Origin: Melastoma dodecandrum
Taxonomy: Eukaryota > Streptophyta > Magnoliopsida > Myrtales > Melastomataceae
Assembly (NCBI GenBank): GCA_029817715.1
Contig: JARUPY010000606.1
Span: 6,696,001 to 6,760,000 of the forward strand
DNA: 64,000 nt
Direction: 5' to 3'
The notes beneath the pieces are model-generated. The model was not told the DNA's origin. It saw nothing but the letters and a program-made list of their open reading frames with translations, and made no database searches. Of the stretch, positions 16,270 to 29,465 are shown piece after piece (the first letter of the stretch is position 1; each line of letters begins with the position of its first letter). The position numbers and the translations under genes are program-made.

Positions 16270-16668
16270 GGGTTTTGCAAATGTGTCCCACGCAGTACAT
16301 AGCATCTGCCGCTTAGTAGCCTCTGAGAGCTGCTCTGATGGTGTTCTGCATTTCTTGTAGATCAGGATGATTATGTGTTTTTAGCTCATATTCATTGGCT
16401 TATGTAGTGTAAATCAACGATACGGGATTCGAGACATAAGTTACAAGTATGTGTACTTTAATGACTCCCAATGTCCACAACTGCTAATCAATTTAGGAGA
16501 GCCAGAAAGCGTGCCTGACAGTCTGAGAACACGATTACGAATACTCAGCGCACACTGCCAATTTAGGAACTGATCTGGCTTTAGATCACTCTTCCTATGC
16601 ATAAAGAATGTATACAAATATCAAGAAAAATCACAGGATCTGCCCAGATCAGATGCCATACATGTAGT

Positions 16669-17148
16669 TCACCCTGATCGGCTTGTAAACGACGGCATTT
16701 CCCCACTGATTTGGCAAAGATAGTTCAGACCTACAAGGAGCTCGACCATGGCAGCCTCAGTTTTAGCCTGGTTGGCGAAGAAAAGCATCTGCACCAAGAG
16801 CACATTCTGACTGGAGACCTCGAGATGTTTCTCGATGTTGCGATCAGACTGCCACCTCATCGTGTTTTGCGCAAATGACTGTACAAAAAATTATCTGGAT
16901 CTCTAAATTTCTCTAAATCGTAGTTTTCCGAAATAAGATATTGGAACTCGAATTCCTCTTTTATCCTCTGGATCTCTCCCTCGCTTAAAAAATTCCATAT
17001 CTTCACCACCTTGGCCATTAAATTCACAACCTGCTAAAATCCCAACCTCCGCTTTTGCGGCTTCCAAACCCTTCTTTCGTGGAATCCGCCACAGACTACT
17101 GAACCAGGATTCGCCTCCCCTCTCGCCCCCTATTGATAATCCGGGCAT
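16669..17148 (-). pseudogene. DUF3475-DUF668 (PSI-like) gene relic with internal deletion
   Basis: The 5' part starts MPGLSIGGERGGESWFSSLW and reaches AKAEVGILA; after a frame change it reads VVNLMAKVVKIWNFLSEGEI, the DUF3475 signature of PSK SIMULATOR-like membrane-associated proteins. Only about 100 bases later, from about 16880, comes MRWQSDRNIEKHLEVSSQNV and AKTEAAMVELLVGLNYLC, which resembles the C-terminal end of DUF668. The several hundred residues that normally separate these ends are absent. So this is an internally deleted, frameshifted relic. I recognise both ends with moderate confidence; the short ORF at 16669-16860 alone should not be read as a gene. Confidence 0.65.
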
Positions 17149-17864
17149 AAACTATTACTTATCTCGATCAAAAACAGTAACTCCCATCCGTTCACATTAA
17201 GCTCTTGCTTTATTGACAGCTTACATGTCAAGCATTTTGTGTTTGGGTTGCTTTTAAGAATGAGTACTTGGGAGCGATGAGCTGGACTTAGTGACTAAGC
17301 TCTATGGTGAGTAAGTTCTTGGCCTTCGAGCATGGGTCTCTTTAGTCCATCCATGTCGGTTTCATGTGATGTCGATTAGTTTAAAGCTCCTGTTGCAACT
17401 GTCCAGCTTGAGTATGAGATGAGATTTTTGTGCAATGACGATTAGTTTTGTTGGTTGGAGATGAATTTCAGATGCTTTGCATTGTTGTTGAAAAGGGTTA
17501 CAAAGCAAACCCAAAATTCACATTGAATATACTTAGTATATAAAATCTAGCGGACTACTACTGTTACCGCCAATTGGTTTTAGAGCGGAATTTCCGTCGG
17601 GCTCGTATACTAGGCTTGATATATGGGCCGATCCGGTATTACTATCATATGGTTTTTTCCAAAGTTTCAACTCAAACACAACGATTCTTCTGGCTAGGTG
17701 AGAAAATAATAGTTTGTATTCGAATTGAGAAGTCAAATGATTTGCAAATGATTTGTAAAAGGCAAAGTTTTATTTTCATGGGACAATGGCATTTCGAATT
17801 ACTCTTTCATGCAAGTTAGTGAATGTATGCCTTGTCCCATGACACTTTGCTCTTCTTCCAACAG
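17149..17864. other. Intergenic between two gene relics
   Basis: No AT-hook motif or other AHL exon is visible upstream of the fragment that follows. I see no gene here. Confidence 0.5.
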
Positions 17865-18176
17865 ATGGTTGTTGGAAGCTTCAGACCAAATCTCTCTTCT
17901 AGGACGGGAACTGCTGATAAGGATTCAGTGACGGAAGCAACACCAGTTCAACAGGAAAAGCTAAACGATGGAACTGCCTTTGTGCTCTCATCTTCATCTG
18001 TCCAGCAGCAAAATGTGGGATTCGGTATCTCTGAAAGCAGCGACAGGCATATCCCAGGCACAAGATCCACCATTGGTACTGGGTGGAATGATATCGACAA
18101 CGAGTTGATTCACGGGCCGTCTCCAGATATCAATATGTCGGTGCTCGAAGACCAGCCAGACGAGAGGCTATTCTGA
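17865..18176 (+). pseudogene. Orphan last exon of an AHL (AT-hook) gene
   Basis: A pyrimidine-rich acceptor (TCTTCCAACAG) precedes an in-frame segment beginning MVVGSFRPN and ending DINMSVLEDQPDERLF. Introned AHL proteins have a last exon that starts in phase 0 right after SPVQ with VVVGSF and ends near a DINxS motif, so the match is in both sequence and exon phase. The AT-hook and the rest of the PPC domain are not found upstream. This exon alone would not bind DNA. It may be a left-over of a deleted gene. Identification rests on short motifs. Confidence 0.5.
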
Positions 18177-20441
18177 CAAGCACCATAGGTCGGTTCCCCT
18201 AGTCCTTGTCAACAAACATGTTTACTCGAAAGTAAGGCTCATACTTTGGTGTGGCTAATCTAATCAATTCCTTGGTCGTTAACTCGTGATTTCTCTCTAT
18301 TCAAGATCGAGTGACAAGTTAAAGTCTGTGACTAACTGGTGTCATTTGTGGGTTTTGATCCCTGTAAGCCCAACTATTCCAGCCCAAAAAAAAGTACAAG
18401 CATTGAGAACAAATTTAGTGTTTCCTTGCATTCTTTTTTTCCTCGCTTCTAGTTATTATAAAGTAAAATTTGACCAAAGGTACAGCAGCAGTCAATGATG
18501 AGGTCAAACCTTCAAGGAAAGGAAATGACTTCCCCCCCCACACACACACCCCTTCAATCCTTGGTGGGTCTGGGGTCAGATTTTAGGTGCAAGAGGACTG
18601 ATGACCCCCACCCAGATGCAAAAATTGACAGATGGAATTTACCCAATTGTCAATAACCCCACCAATGAATGGTGGGAGTTGGATTCTCCAGCTCAGGAGA
18701 TGCGATTGGTTGCAAACTCATATGGTTTTGCCATACAATTATTGTTCCTTGGACTTTGGGTTTGGGTTTACAACTCTGAAGCTTTCCCCCCACTCACACC
18801 TCAATCCTTCACATACATGTTTGTTTAATTCAGTTGGGGAGATCAAAAGTTAGATGGGATATCATGTCTTTATTAACTGGTTGTGGATCCCCTTGGTTTC
18901 TTGATGTAAATTGGGACCCCCTTGAGCAATTGAAATGATGTAGAGCTGTGGGTGCGCAATAATGTTGGTGGAACATGTAACACTTTCCCCATCTTATTGA
19001 ATGAGTTGTGTTGCTACCAATAACACGTACCATGGGGCAGGTGTCCGTATGGTTCCGTTCATCGCAGACGGCATGATTTCCGCTGTTCCCCAGAGTCCTT
19101 TGGGTAAGATGATGAGCAATTTGAAAGATCAAAATTCTGGGGTTGATGAATTTAGTGTGTTTAGCTTTGGTGTTTCATGATATTGCTTGCCATGATGATT
19201 CTTGACCCATGTAGGACATTGAGTAGGTGATGACAGTGAAAGTCTTTTAAGATTGGGGGATTATGATGTTTATATTTGAATGAATAATTACCGTCAAGGA
19301 TTATTATCATCTAAAATGCCATAATCAGATTAGCCAAAGCTTTCCAAGGGTTCATACCCGGAACTCGTTACGGCAGGATGTTTCGTGCGATTGCCGTTAC
19401 AAAGACAGGGAATGCGCCATCGTGAAACTAACTTCTTAATTATTGAAAACGCTGCCCTGAAATCGTGACTGAACCTGGAGTTAGTTTAGCAATGGCACTG
19501 GGAAATGGAAGAGAAGGGTGTTGCCACCATTGAACTAGACTGAAGAAGTAGAAGAAGTAGAAGAAGAAGAAGAAGAAGAAGAAGAAGGGTAGGTGCGAAG
19601 GAATAAACGAACACAAAGCAAGCAACCAAGAGCTCCCAAATAAGGACAGACACAATTCCACCCGGACAGGATCAATCCTTCCACCCCCAAATCCCCAATA
19701 ATTGTCTCAGCAAGGAAACAAGAATAAGGAAATTACCCTAAACATGAACACAATCCAACTCTGTTTCTGCTATTAAAAAGAACAGTAGTTTAGAAACACC
19801 TGGGTGGAAACAAAACATCATGTATCTGTCTAATGTAAATGAATGATCTATCTAGAGTAATCATTGTTAATGGGTTCTTCCACTCTGAATTGGTAGTGGA
19901 GTCAAGAGTGGTGCAGAGCTTGCCTATAAAATGCCCATCAGCTGGGAAGCTGTGTCCATACTGAGCCAACACCAACAATTAATTCCATTCCCAGATCAAC
20001 TCCCAACACCCAAAAACCAAAATTGATCCCCTCCTTCAGTCATCACCCCATCCCCCCCCCCCCCACCCCCCCACCCCAACAAGAAGAAAAGAAAAACCCA
20101 ATTTTCATTTCTCTGTCCCCATCAATCCATATCTCCCTCACTATTCTGGCTTTCTGCCTTTTTACCAGACCCCCCTTCTCTAAAAGAGCAACCAGCCCAA
20201 AAGAGAGCACGCAGACCACCAACAACACACACACACAACCTTCATCTTCAAGCTTCACGTTATAAAATCATCGAGCACAGTCAGAACCTCAAGCAATGCT
20301 TGTGTTCTTGCTCTTCGATTTTTCTGACATACTTTGCCTTTGCTTTGCTTGACCCATAAGCAATATACGCCCATTTTTGCTTTTATTAGAGACACTCATT
20401 TCCCTGCATTTTCTTCCTCATCTCCTCTGCTGTCTAATACG
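18177..20441. other. Intergenic and CslA upstream region
   Basis: No protein gene is supported. There is a CA/C-rich patch at about 18531-18553, a GAA microsatellite at 19558-19588 and a C-rich run at about 20054-20079. The right end is the probable promoter and 5' leader of the CslA gene. Confidence 0.5.
19925..19930 (+). promoter_or_regulatory. Candidate TATA box upstream of CslA
   Basis: TATAAA about 510 bases before the chosen CslA start. A pyrimidine-rich leader follows. Nothing else supports it. Confidence 0.3.
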
Positions 20442-23400
20442 ATGGAGGGTGCCGGCATACTTACCGGAGGGTACAATCCATTGACTGTGTGGGAGCAGAT
20501 CAGGGTTCCCCTGATTGTCCCCCTGCTGAGGATTTCGGTGTTCGTCTGCCTCGTCATGTCAGTCATGCTGTTCGTCGAGCGGGTCTACATGGCCATCATC
20601 ATTGCCGTGGTTAAGCTCCTAAGGATGAAGCCCGAGAAGAGGTACCAGTGGGAGCCCATGAAGGACGACATCGAGCTCGGGAACTCCACGTACCCGATGG
20701 TCCTGGTTCAAATCCCAATGTATAACGAGAGAGAGGTCCGTCAAAGTCTCTGTTCAGCTGAATTTTACGTCTAACGATGCCCAGGGCGTGTCATACGATT
20801 ATGAGTCATAATGCAGGTTTATCAGCTGTCAATTGGAGCCGCATGTGGGCTCTCGTGGCCGTCGGACCGCATCATAATTCAAGTACTGGACGACTCGACC
20901 GATCCGACGATCAAGGTACACGAGGCCCCCAGCCCCAACCCTACGCCTCTCGATGCCACAGTCCTCCTTACTCACATTTCCGGCATGTCGAAATTTCGTG
21001 GGATGCTTTCTCAGGACCTGGTGGAGTTAGAGTGTCAGAGGTGGGCGAGCAAGGGGATTAACATCAAGTACGAGATCAGGGACAACAGGAATGGTTACAA
21101 GGCCGGCGCGCTCAAGGAAGGGATGAAGCACAGCTACGTGAAGCAGTGCAACTTCGTTGCCATATTCGACGCGGACTTCCAGCCAGAGCCAGACTTCCTC
21201 TGGCGGACGATCCCGTTCCTCGTCCACAACCCCGAGGTCGGCCTTGTCCAAGCCCGTTGGAAATTCGGTAACATCCTTAAAAACGTTCTCCTCTTTCCAC
21301 TTACTCGAGTTATTGGTCATATAACAGAGTGTCGGTGGTGGCGGTAGTTCGAGTCTTTTATCATTCGGGCAATATATTAACATTTTTAGGGGTTGGTTGG
21401 AATGGAAGCCGCCGACACTTTTCTCAATCACACTTTTTAAGTATTATTAGTACGGGGATTGTAATAGTAATAGTAATAGTATTAATGATATTAATCGTAG
21501 TTTCATAATTTTAATATATTCTAAAGTAGGAACATATACTACTTACAAGGCGTAATAAATGCTAACAATAGACATAATAAATGCTAAATTGGTGAATTTG
21601 AAGGATAGGGATGCCCTTAGGGCACTATTAGTATTAGTACTACGTCGTCGTTAAGGCGAGAAGGGTGTGGAAGAGATCGTCCTACGAACAATGTAAGAAG
21701 ATTTTTGAAGGGACCTAACAGTCTCATCGTCACAGATGTAAGAAAAGAAAAAGGGAGAGGGGATGAGAAAAGCGATGGGGACTGTGGGGGTCAGCGGCAC
21801 TAATAAATGCTAAACGACACTAAAGTCCTCAATCGACCAACCAACTATTCTTTTTTCCTATTTCTCATTTCCTGTTGGCCTTTGTAGTAATAATAAATCA
21901 TGACCACACCCCAGTCCTCCATCCCCAGTTCACTTTTTGTCAGAATTCTGGGGTTTGCTGGATTTTATGTGGATCGGGAGGGAGATCATGTTTCTGGAGA
22001 TCGGCATCCATTTGGGGGTGGGAATTTATGTTTGTATGTTTGCAGGGTCTCACATGGCCTCTCTTTTTGGGGGCAAAGATGATAACTGCAGAAAAACTGT
22101 TGATAATAGAAAAAATTCTTGGGAGTATATTAATTTTTTTTGTTTTGTTTTGGTTGATGAAATGAAATAGTGATGTGGGCAAAAAAACAGAGGAAGCATG
22201 TGCAAATGTTTCCAATGGTGGTGTGGACCTCCTCCTCTCCCTTGTCTTTTTCAAATTGGGCCAACACTGAACTGACCCCATGTTTATGATATCATTTTGC
22301 ATAATAATCTTTTTTTTTTGTTTTTTTTTTTTGGGGGGGGACAGTCAATTCCGATGAATGCCTGATGACGAGAATGCAAGAGATGTCACTGGACTACCAC
22401 TTCACTGTGGAACAAGAAATTGGGTCTTCAACCTATGCCTTCTTTGGATTCAATGGTATGTACATGCATGATCTTTGTCGATGTATACGACCATGATTAG
22501 TGCAGCGATTGATTGACAGTGGAACGTGTGTGTAGGCACGGCAGGAGTGTGGAGGATCTCGGCCTTGAACGAGGCAGGTGGCTGGAAGGACAGGACAACT
22601 GTGGAGGACATGGACTTGGCCGTTAGAGCCAGCCTCAAGGGATGGAAGTTTGTCTACGTCGGATCCCTTAAGGTTAAGAATGAACTCCCTAGCACTTTCA
22701 AGGCATACCGGAACCAGCAGCACCGGTGGTCCTGCGGACCGGCTAACCTTTTCAGGAAGATGGTCATGGAAATCGTGAGGAATAAGGTAAGAAAAAGCTA
22801 AGGAAAGGAAGCTTACTTTGGAGATGATGGGGTGGAAATGTGAAATCATTGATTGATTCGCAGAAAGTGACGGCATGGAAGAAGGTGCATGTGATTTACA
22901 GCTTCTTCCTGGTGAGGAAGGTCGTGGCCCACATCGTGACGTTTGTGTTCTATTGCGTCGTGCTCCCTGCAACGGTGTTGGTGCCGGAGGTGACGGTCCC
23001 CAAGTGGGGCGCAGTCTACATCCCTTCGGTCATTACGATCCTCAATGCTGTTGGAACTCCGAGGTACATCAACCTTGTCATGACCCTTGGTTCTCGTTCG
23101 TGGTGTTTTTCTGAAGACATTCTTGGTTGCTGCGAGTAGGTCATTCCATCTTATGGTATTCTGGATACTATTCGAGAACGTGATGTCGATGCTTCGAACG
23201 AAAGCTACCTTCATCGGGCTTCTGGAAACCGGTAGGGTGAATGAATGGATCGTCACTGAAAAGCTTGGCGATGCCATGAAGGCCAAGGCAGCCGCAAAAT
23301 TGCCAAAGAAGCCCAAACTATGGTTTGGAGAAAGGTAAGCCATTCACACATACAAACTCCCCTCTTATCTTCGAAATCCATCACAATGACTTTGCCGAAC

Positions 23401-23570
23401 TCGATAGGCTGCATCTATTGGAGCTTGGGGTCGGGGCATACCTCTTCGTATGCGGGTGCTACGACGTCATGTTCGGGAAGAACCACTATTTCATTTACCT
23501 TTTCGCTCAAGCAATAGCCTTCTTCATCGCCGGATTTGGGTTCGTGGGCACGATTGTGACCAAATCTTAG
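20442..23570 (+). CDS. CSLA: CslA glucomannan 4-beta-mannosyltransferase
   Basis: Golgi GT2-family synthase that builds mannan/glucomannan backbones from GDP-mannose and GDP-glucose. Eight exons: 20442-20735, 20817-20915, 21015-21267, 22345-22455, 22536-22786, 22864-23063, 23140-23334 and 23408-23570; all phases agree and give 521 residues (Arabidopsis CSLA9 is about 530). Transmembrane stretch near residues 20-55, catalytic DDSTD at 123-127, DAD at 183-185, TVEDMD with the catalytic Asp near 277, and QQHRW at 313-317. Several membrane segments follow, ending GTIVTKS. The start was placed at [10 protein letters not shown] because CslA proteins have a short lead-in to [17 protein letters not shown]; an in-frame upstream ATG at 20334 would add 36 residues. 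Intron 3 is over 1 kb. CSLA2 or CSLA9 type cannot be separated by eye. Confidence 0.94.
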
Positions 23571-24699
23571 AGCGGGCAAACACAGGTGGGAAGATAAGAC
23601 ACCAATTGACATCTCAAGATTAGGCCACAAATGCAGAAAATTGGTCAATTTTTTGGCATGGTTGGGAAATAAGAAAGGAATGAATCAATTCAATAGGTGT
23701 GCTGGGAGAATTCTTTGGAAAGGGGAGTTAAACGAATACTATGAATATATAGAAAAAAAAAAGAATGGGTTGAAGTCTTAATGTTCTTGTTGTTGTTGTT
23801 GCATTCATGTTTTCGCCTATCCAGAAAAAGGCCAGAGGTTTGGGGGTAGTGATATTTTCTTTTTACTGTTTTCTTAGTTTTTATACCCTCTATTAAGAAT
23901 ACAATACAATTACTATTGTTTGATACTCCTCAAAAACTAGTAGAAAAATCAAATAAACCAAATGAACACGAGAGGCATCAACAAAAACAGCAGGGAATAA
24001 GGAATTATCTCAATTCAAGCAAAATAGCAATCACCATACAATACTCAGAAGCGGTCCCTTTTGCCGCGCCTTCTCGTGGACCAGACACCTTTCAACTTCT
24101 CCCCAATATCTTTTACTCCGCACAATTTGCAGTCAAGATTCGTTCGAATTTTGATAGCATCATTTTTCATGCACAAAGATCCAGGAGCCTACTAGTCAGA
24201 ATATCAATAAGCCTCAAGGGGGGAATGGAGTCGTTCACCCTCTGCGAATGCCCCTCATGCATAAAGCCCAAAGGATCATCAAAAGTTACCCTCAAACCTT
24301 AGACTTACTAACACAAATGCAGAACATGAGGCCAAACAGCAAGCCAGGATATCAATAAGCCTTGGAAAGTCTTGAGCTTGACTTCACTAAGGATTATCCC
24401 CTTCCCCCCCCCCCCTAATCCAATCATCATCCTTGCAATCCAAACCTCATAATCACAATGCTTAAAAACTATATGGATCGAGATAGATCGAATTTCAAAC
24501 GAACAGAGGGGATACTCCCGATTTGCTGGCAAGTCAGAGTATTGATAGCAGGTAATGACAAGGCATTAAACATTAAGCATTGAGAACTCAGCACTCAACA
24601 CCAGCCAGGATTATTGCCAACTTCCCTCAGAAATCATCCTCCACAAAAACAAGTCCAGGCAAAGGACAAAAACCTCAGACAATCCCATGTTTCCTAAAC
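23571..24699. other. Convergent 3' flanks of CslA and peroxiredoxin IIE
   Basis: No gene seen. AT-rich 3' UTR-like DNA after the CslA stop and a C run near 24403-24413. Confidence 0.5.
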
Positions 24700-25326
24700 T
24701 CACAGCACCTTGAGCATGTCCTCCGCTCCACTGAACGTGAACGCGCCCCCTTCCTCCAGATTGAGGACCTTCACGACCCCGTCCTCGACCAGCATCGCGT
24801 ACCTCCTCGACCGAACCCCTAGCCCGATGGGCTTGTCACTGAGGTCCAGTTCGCACCCGATCTTCTTTGTGAACTCCCCGTTTCCGTCCGATAGGAAGAG
24901 GACGGCTTCGTCGTCCGTCACCCCGAGGCTCTTCTTCCACTCCTTCATCACAAAGGCGTCGTTCACGCTGACGCAGGCCACCGTGTCGACTCCCTTGGAC
25001 TTGAGCTCCGCTGACTTTGCGATGAAGGAGGGGACGTGCTTCTGGGAGCACGTGGGGGTGAAGGCCCCGGGGACGGCGAAGAGGATCGACTTCTTACCTG
25101 AGGTGAGGGCAGAGACGGACACGGTCTGGAGCTCGTCGGAGGCGTCGAAGTAGGAGAGGGTGGCGTCGGGGAGCTTGTCGCCGACGGAGAGGGTGGCGTT
25201 GACGGAGAGGGGACGAGCGGCCGAGGAGAACCTGAGGGAAGTAGTGGTGGGGCGGCGGAGGCGGAGGTTGAGGGAAGTGGAAGGGGAGAAGAGGACTCGG
25301 GAGAAGGAGAGGGCCGAGGCGGCCAT
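24700..25326 (-). CDS. PRXIIE: Chloroplast type II peroxiredoxin (PRXIIE)
   Basis: Thiol peroxidase that reduces hydrogen peroxide and alkyl hydroperoxides in plastids using glutaredoxin or thioredoxin. Single exon, 208 residues. Residues 1-42 form a Ser/Arg-rich transit peptide; the mature part starts around [12 protein letters not shown]. The peroxidatic Cys is Cys93 in PGAFTPTCS and the resolving Cys is Cys118 in [10 protein letters not shown], the spacing usual for type II enzymes. The C-terminus [13 protein letters not shown] matches plant PRXIIE. No lesion is seen. It is divergent to the HPA gene, with about 1 kb between start codons. Confidence 0.95.
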   Translation of the reverse strand: MAASALSFSRVLFSPSTSLNLRLRRPTTTSLRFSSAARPLSVNATLSVGDKLPDATLSYFDASDELQTVSVSALTSGKKSILFAVPGAFTPTCSQKHVPSFIAKSAELKSKGVDTVACVSVNDAFVMKEWKKSLGVTDDEAVLFLSDGNGEFTKKIGCELDLSDKPIGLGVRSRRYAMLVEDGVVKVLNLEEGGAFTFSGAEDMLKVL

Positions 25327-26363
25327 TGCTTTGGAATGGGAGGTGTTTGTTGAAATGCCGCTGCAGAAGGGCGAGGATTAGTTCCCCGGGCCGAGGGGGT
25401 GACGGAGACAACGAGGTTGAAGCTCTCTCGGTCTCAGCTTCACCCTCAAGATATTGGAACTGTGCCAGCAGACCAGAGGGGGATGTTACTACATGGGCCC
25501 TTGTTTGGGCTTTTAATTAGGTAAAAGGAAAGGACATGATTCTTTGGAATATACTCCTGATTTTTCCTTAGATATTTTGCTGTTGCAGGAACATGTAAGA
25601 GTTCATCTGTATCCTCATTTGGTCCTCGTATTTCTTGTCTTCGGCAAATTAGTCCTCAAACTTTAAGGTGGCTCGAGATTCCCTTCTTAACTCGAAAACC
25701 CTCGACCTGACCATGATGACCCGTTGAAAAGTCTAGGGTTGGTAGTCGGACTTTGCATCCTCTCTGCGGGTTTTTGTCTTTCTGGGCAGTGGGAGAACTT
25801 GTTTTGTTTCAATAAAGACGGCTCCTTTTTTTGTTTTGTTTCGTTTCGTTTATTGTGGATGTGAACTGGGTGCATGTTATTATTACTTGTTTTTAATTTA
25901 TTCCGGGATCGTCAGTTAGAGATTTTTACCGTGAAGGAAGGGCTGTGACTTGAAAGGTGAGTTTGAGCTTATTGAGTTTCTGGGAAATGATGCTACTGAC
26001 TTGATTCGGGCCTTATTGGACTATTGTTACGGTTTTGGATGGAAGTCGAATGAATGCTGTTGGAAGTTGAAGTTATCGATTGGATTGCTGGCGCATTCCT
26101 GTTTTAATGTGATTTTGGGTCAGAAAATCTAGATGTGCTGCAATTTGTGGTTCTGCTGATTGTGATATTCAGCCATCGACCATCATTACTGTTACTGCAG
26201 AGTCATTGCCAATTCGTTTCCTGTCGCTAAAAGATCCATTAAGTATTGGTTGGGTGTGATCTTGTGTTTCTCATAATCAGTTGTGATTATGCTTCTTCGT
26301 TTGCCTGTTACTTGTTGAGGTTATTTTTACTGAAACTGTGTTTCTATGCGGTGCAGATAATTG
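25327..26363. promoter_or_regulatory. Divergent upstream region PRXIIE/HPA with a probable 5' UTR intron
   Basis: The stretch separates two outward-facing start codons. A strong donor (AAAG|GTGAGT) at 25956/25957 and an acceptor (GTGCAG) ending at 26356 predict a 400-base 5' UTR intron for the HPA gene, ending 7 bases before its ATG. No coding sequence is seen. Confidence 0.5.
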
Positions 26364-28843
26364 ATGGGTGTTATAGACGTATGCAACATTTCATCGTCTT
26401 GCTTGACCAATTATAGCATCATTGAAGGACACAGTAACAAAGTTGACAGAAATCGGAGGAGGATCATTGCCATGACCTCATCCGTAAATGTAGAGCGAAT
26501 GGATGAAACTAAGCGACGGCTATCCGGTGATTCTTTCATTCGGCCTCATTTGAGGAAGTTGTCCCCCTACCAGCCCATCTTGCCGTTTGAGGTTATAAAG
26601 CTGTAATCCTTTTCTATTCCGTGTTGTTGGTTTTTTTAGCTTTTCTTAGTCCATGTAGCTTTTGCTTGGCTCTCTCTGATGACTTCTCATTTTCTTCCAT
26701 AATCATTTTACTGGATATTATGAACTGCAATTGCATAAGTCGATTTACAGATGCGTCGCTGTCTGTTTAATCGTCCACAGGTTCTGTCCACTCGCCTTGG
26801 ACGAAAACCTGAAGATATTGTCAAGCTAGATGCAAATGAAAACCCCTATGGTCCGCCCCCCGAGGTAAGAAACATCTCATTGCCATGGACTCAGAAATTC
26901 TTACAAGACAAATAATTTTTCTTCGTAAGTACAAGATGGATACTTTCTCTCAAGAACATGACCAACAGCCACTTTGTGTCCGAACAATGTGAAAATCGTA
27001 ATCCAGCCAACTTTTGTTCTCTTGTTATGTAACCTGCCAACTACATGAAATGCAGGCCTTCTTTCTTTGTATGGCTTATCAGTTGTCATGGATGGTGCTT
27101 TAATCTATGCCGGACCTTTGTAACATTTATATGCGACGTCATGAATATTAACATATATGCATGCTCACTTTCTGAAATCCACAGGTGCTTGAAGCTCTTG
27201 GGTCAATGAAGTTCCCTTATATTTATCCCGATCCCGAGAGTCGCAGGTTACGTGCGGCCCTTGCTGTTGACTCTGGCCTCGAGTCTGATTACATTCTTGC
27301 GGGATGTGGTGCAGATGAACTCATTGATCTCATCATGAGGTTAGAATGACACATGTTGTTTGGATTTCAAAGTTCTATGGGACTTAATGGAACGGGTTCA
27401 TTCTTATAGATGTGTTCTGGATCCGGGTGACAAGATTTTGGATTGTCCTCCAACATTTACGATGTACGAGTTTGATGCTGCTGTAAACGGTGCCCAAGTG
27501 ATCAAAGGTATTGATTTTTAGTTGATTTTATTCGACTGTTTGTAGAAGCATCGCCCTGATTGCTCTTTAACAGGAGCTTGCCAGGTCTTTTGTTGAACAA
27601 GACCAATAACCCATTAATTATGATCCAGAGCGTATTGGGCATAGACAACTTTTATTTTTCTTTCTTTGTTCATGCTTTGATGCTAAACCACTTTTGCTTC
27701 ATATTCTTCTGCAGTTCCTCGAAACCCAGACTTCAGTTTGGATGTGGAGAGTATTTCTAGGGCAGTGGAGAAGGAGAAGCCAAAATGTATCGTTTTAACT
27801 TCTCCAAATAATCCAGATGGGAGGTAGTTACGAAGCCTGTCATAGAAGGTCTTTTGTCTTCGAGGAGAAGCTTCCGATTTATTATTTCTTTTGTTTTTCT
27901 GGTACAATTGAAAAAGTATCATCAATGACGAGGACCTCCTGAAGATCTTGGACCTTCCCATTCTGGTAGTGTTAGATGAAGCGTATATTGAGTTTTCTGA
28001 GAACGAGTCTAGGATGAAGTGGGTAAAGAAGTATGATAACATGATTGTTCTGCGGACCTTTAGTAAAAGAGCAGGTAAGATCAAACTCTCTGACTAGTGT
28101 TTGCCTGTAGTCGTATTTACTTAATTATTACTGTGCAGTTTTTCTATTTTAGCTGTATGTCTTAACGAGTGTAGGTTTAGCTGGACTTCGTGTGGGGTAC
28201 GGTGCATTTCCTCTAAGCATTATTGAGTATCTGTGGAGAGCTAAGCAGCCTTACAATGTCTCTGTTGCCGCTGAAATTGCTGCGTGTGCGGCCTTGGAGA
28301 ATCCGACATATTTGGAGGTTCTACCTCTACTCACAATAATTTTTTTTTTACCGTCAGGATCTGGCCGAAGCATTCTTGTTAGGCAGAATATTGTTATTCT
28401 GAAAGGCTGAATTTGGTTGTCTGCCAGAATGTGAAAAATGCATTGGTTCAGGAACGAGAGAGGCTCTACAAGCTTCTGACAGAGGTTCCGTTCCTCAAAC
28501 CATTTCCTAGCCATTCCAACTTCATCCTGTGTGAAGTCATAGGCGGAAGGGATGCCAAGAAGCTGAAGGTTCGTAATTCCTTTGTTGTAATTCCATCATT
28601 TTAAATACGTGTGCGAGGCCTGGCCGACTTTGTCAAGTTTCTGGGAATGATTCTGTCCGTGTTCTTTTTTTCCCCTGAACTTCTAATAACAGCATACACA
28701 TCCTGTTGCAGGAAGACCTTGCAAAGATGGGAGTCATGATCCGCCACTACAACAACAAAGAGTTGAAAGGGTTTGTCCGTGTATCCGTGGGAAAACCCGA
28801 GCAAACGGACACCTTGATGGATTGTTTTGGTCGTCTCTCGTAG
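26364..28843 (+). CDS. HPA: Histidinol-phosphate aminotransferase, plastid
   Basis: PLP enzyme converting imidazole acetol phosphate to histidinol phosphate in histidine synthesis in the chloroplast. Nine exons: 26364-26591, 26781-26864, 27185-27339, 27410-27507, 27715-27823, 27917-28074, 28175-28317, 28428-28568 and 28712-28843; phases agree and give 415 residues (Arabidopsis HPA1 417). MGVIDV at the start matches the Arabidopsis transit peptide start. Key motifs: [46 protein letters not shown] and the PLP-lysine loop [17 protein letters not shown] (Lys275). The C-terminal substrate Arg lies in [13 protein letters not shown]. Several donors are weak (GTTATA, GTAGTT, GTTCTA) but all keep phase. 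Intact. Confidence 0.95.
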
Positions 28844-29465
28844 ATGTTAGAATTTACAAATATAATATCTCATCTTCACAATCAATGTATCGTCTTTAGC
28901 TGTTGCTTGCTTAACTATGGGCATCATTGGCCCTCCTCCTCCTCTCTCTTGAATTATAGAGTTGCTCATTTGAAGTAATGGATTTTGGGCACTAAGCCTG
29001 TGGTTTCCACTGCAAAACTAAAGAAAACATGACCATTGTGATGGAGGTCATGAAATCCTAACTGTGTGATTCACAAATAAGACGAGTAATTTCAGTCATG
29101 TCCGCTGCAAAAAATGCCCCCAAAAATCTTATCTTATTTTCCCATTGACCCGGCAAAAGTGGAAGCTTAGTTAGTTACATTTGTTGAGTAGTAGGAATAG
29201 GAAGGTTAGACAAGACAAATGAAGTGGGCGAATCAGTAATCGACTCAGCATCTATTTTGTGAAGGATGCGAAATAGGGATGAAAGTTCTAAAATTATTGA
29301 TGCTACTAACCCTATACGTGCATTGGCCCAGGCCTTTGTCTATTCAGTGTTTGACTATTTCCCAACAAATAAAACGTGATCTATTGCATGCATATGCGGC
29401 TCTCATACAAAAACTCTCGTCTCTTGTGTTCGAAGGCTTATTTGTGTTGTTGCTCGCTCATGCAG
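28844..29465. other. Intergenic; no enolase 5' exons found
   Basis: 3' flank of HPA followed by DNA in which I cannot find the first part of enolase. No other gene is seen. Confidence 0.5.
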
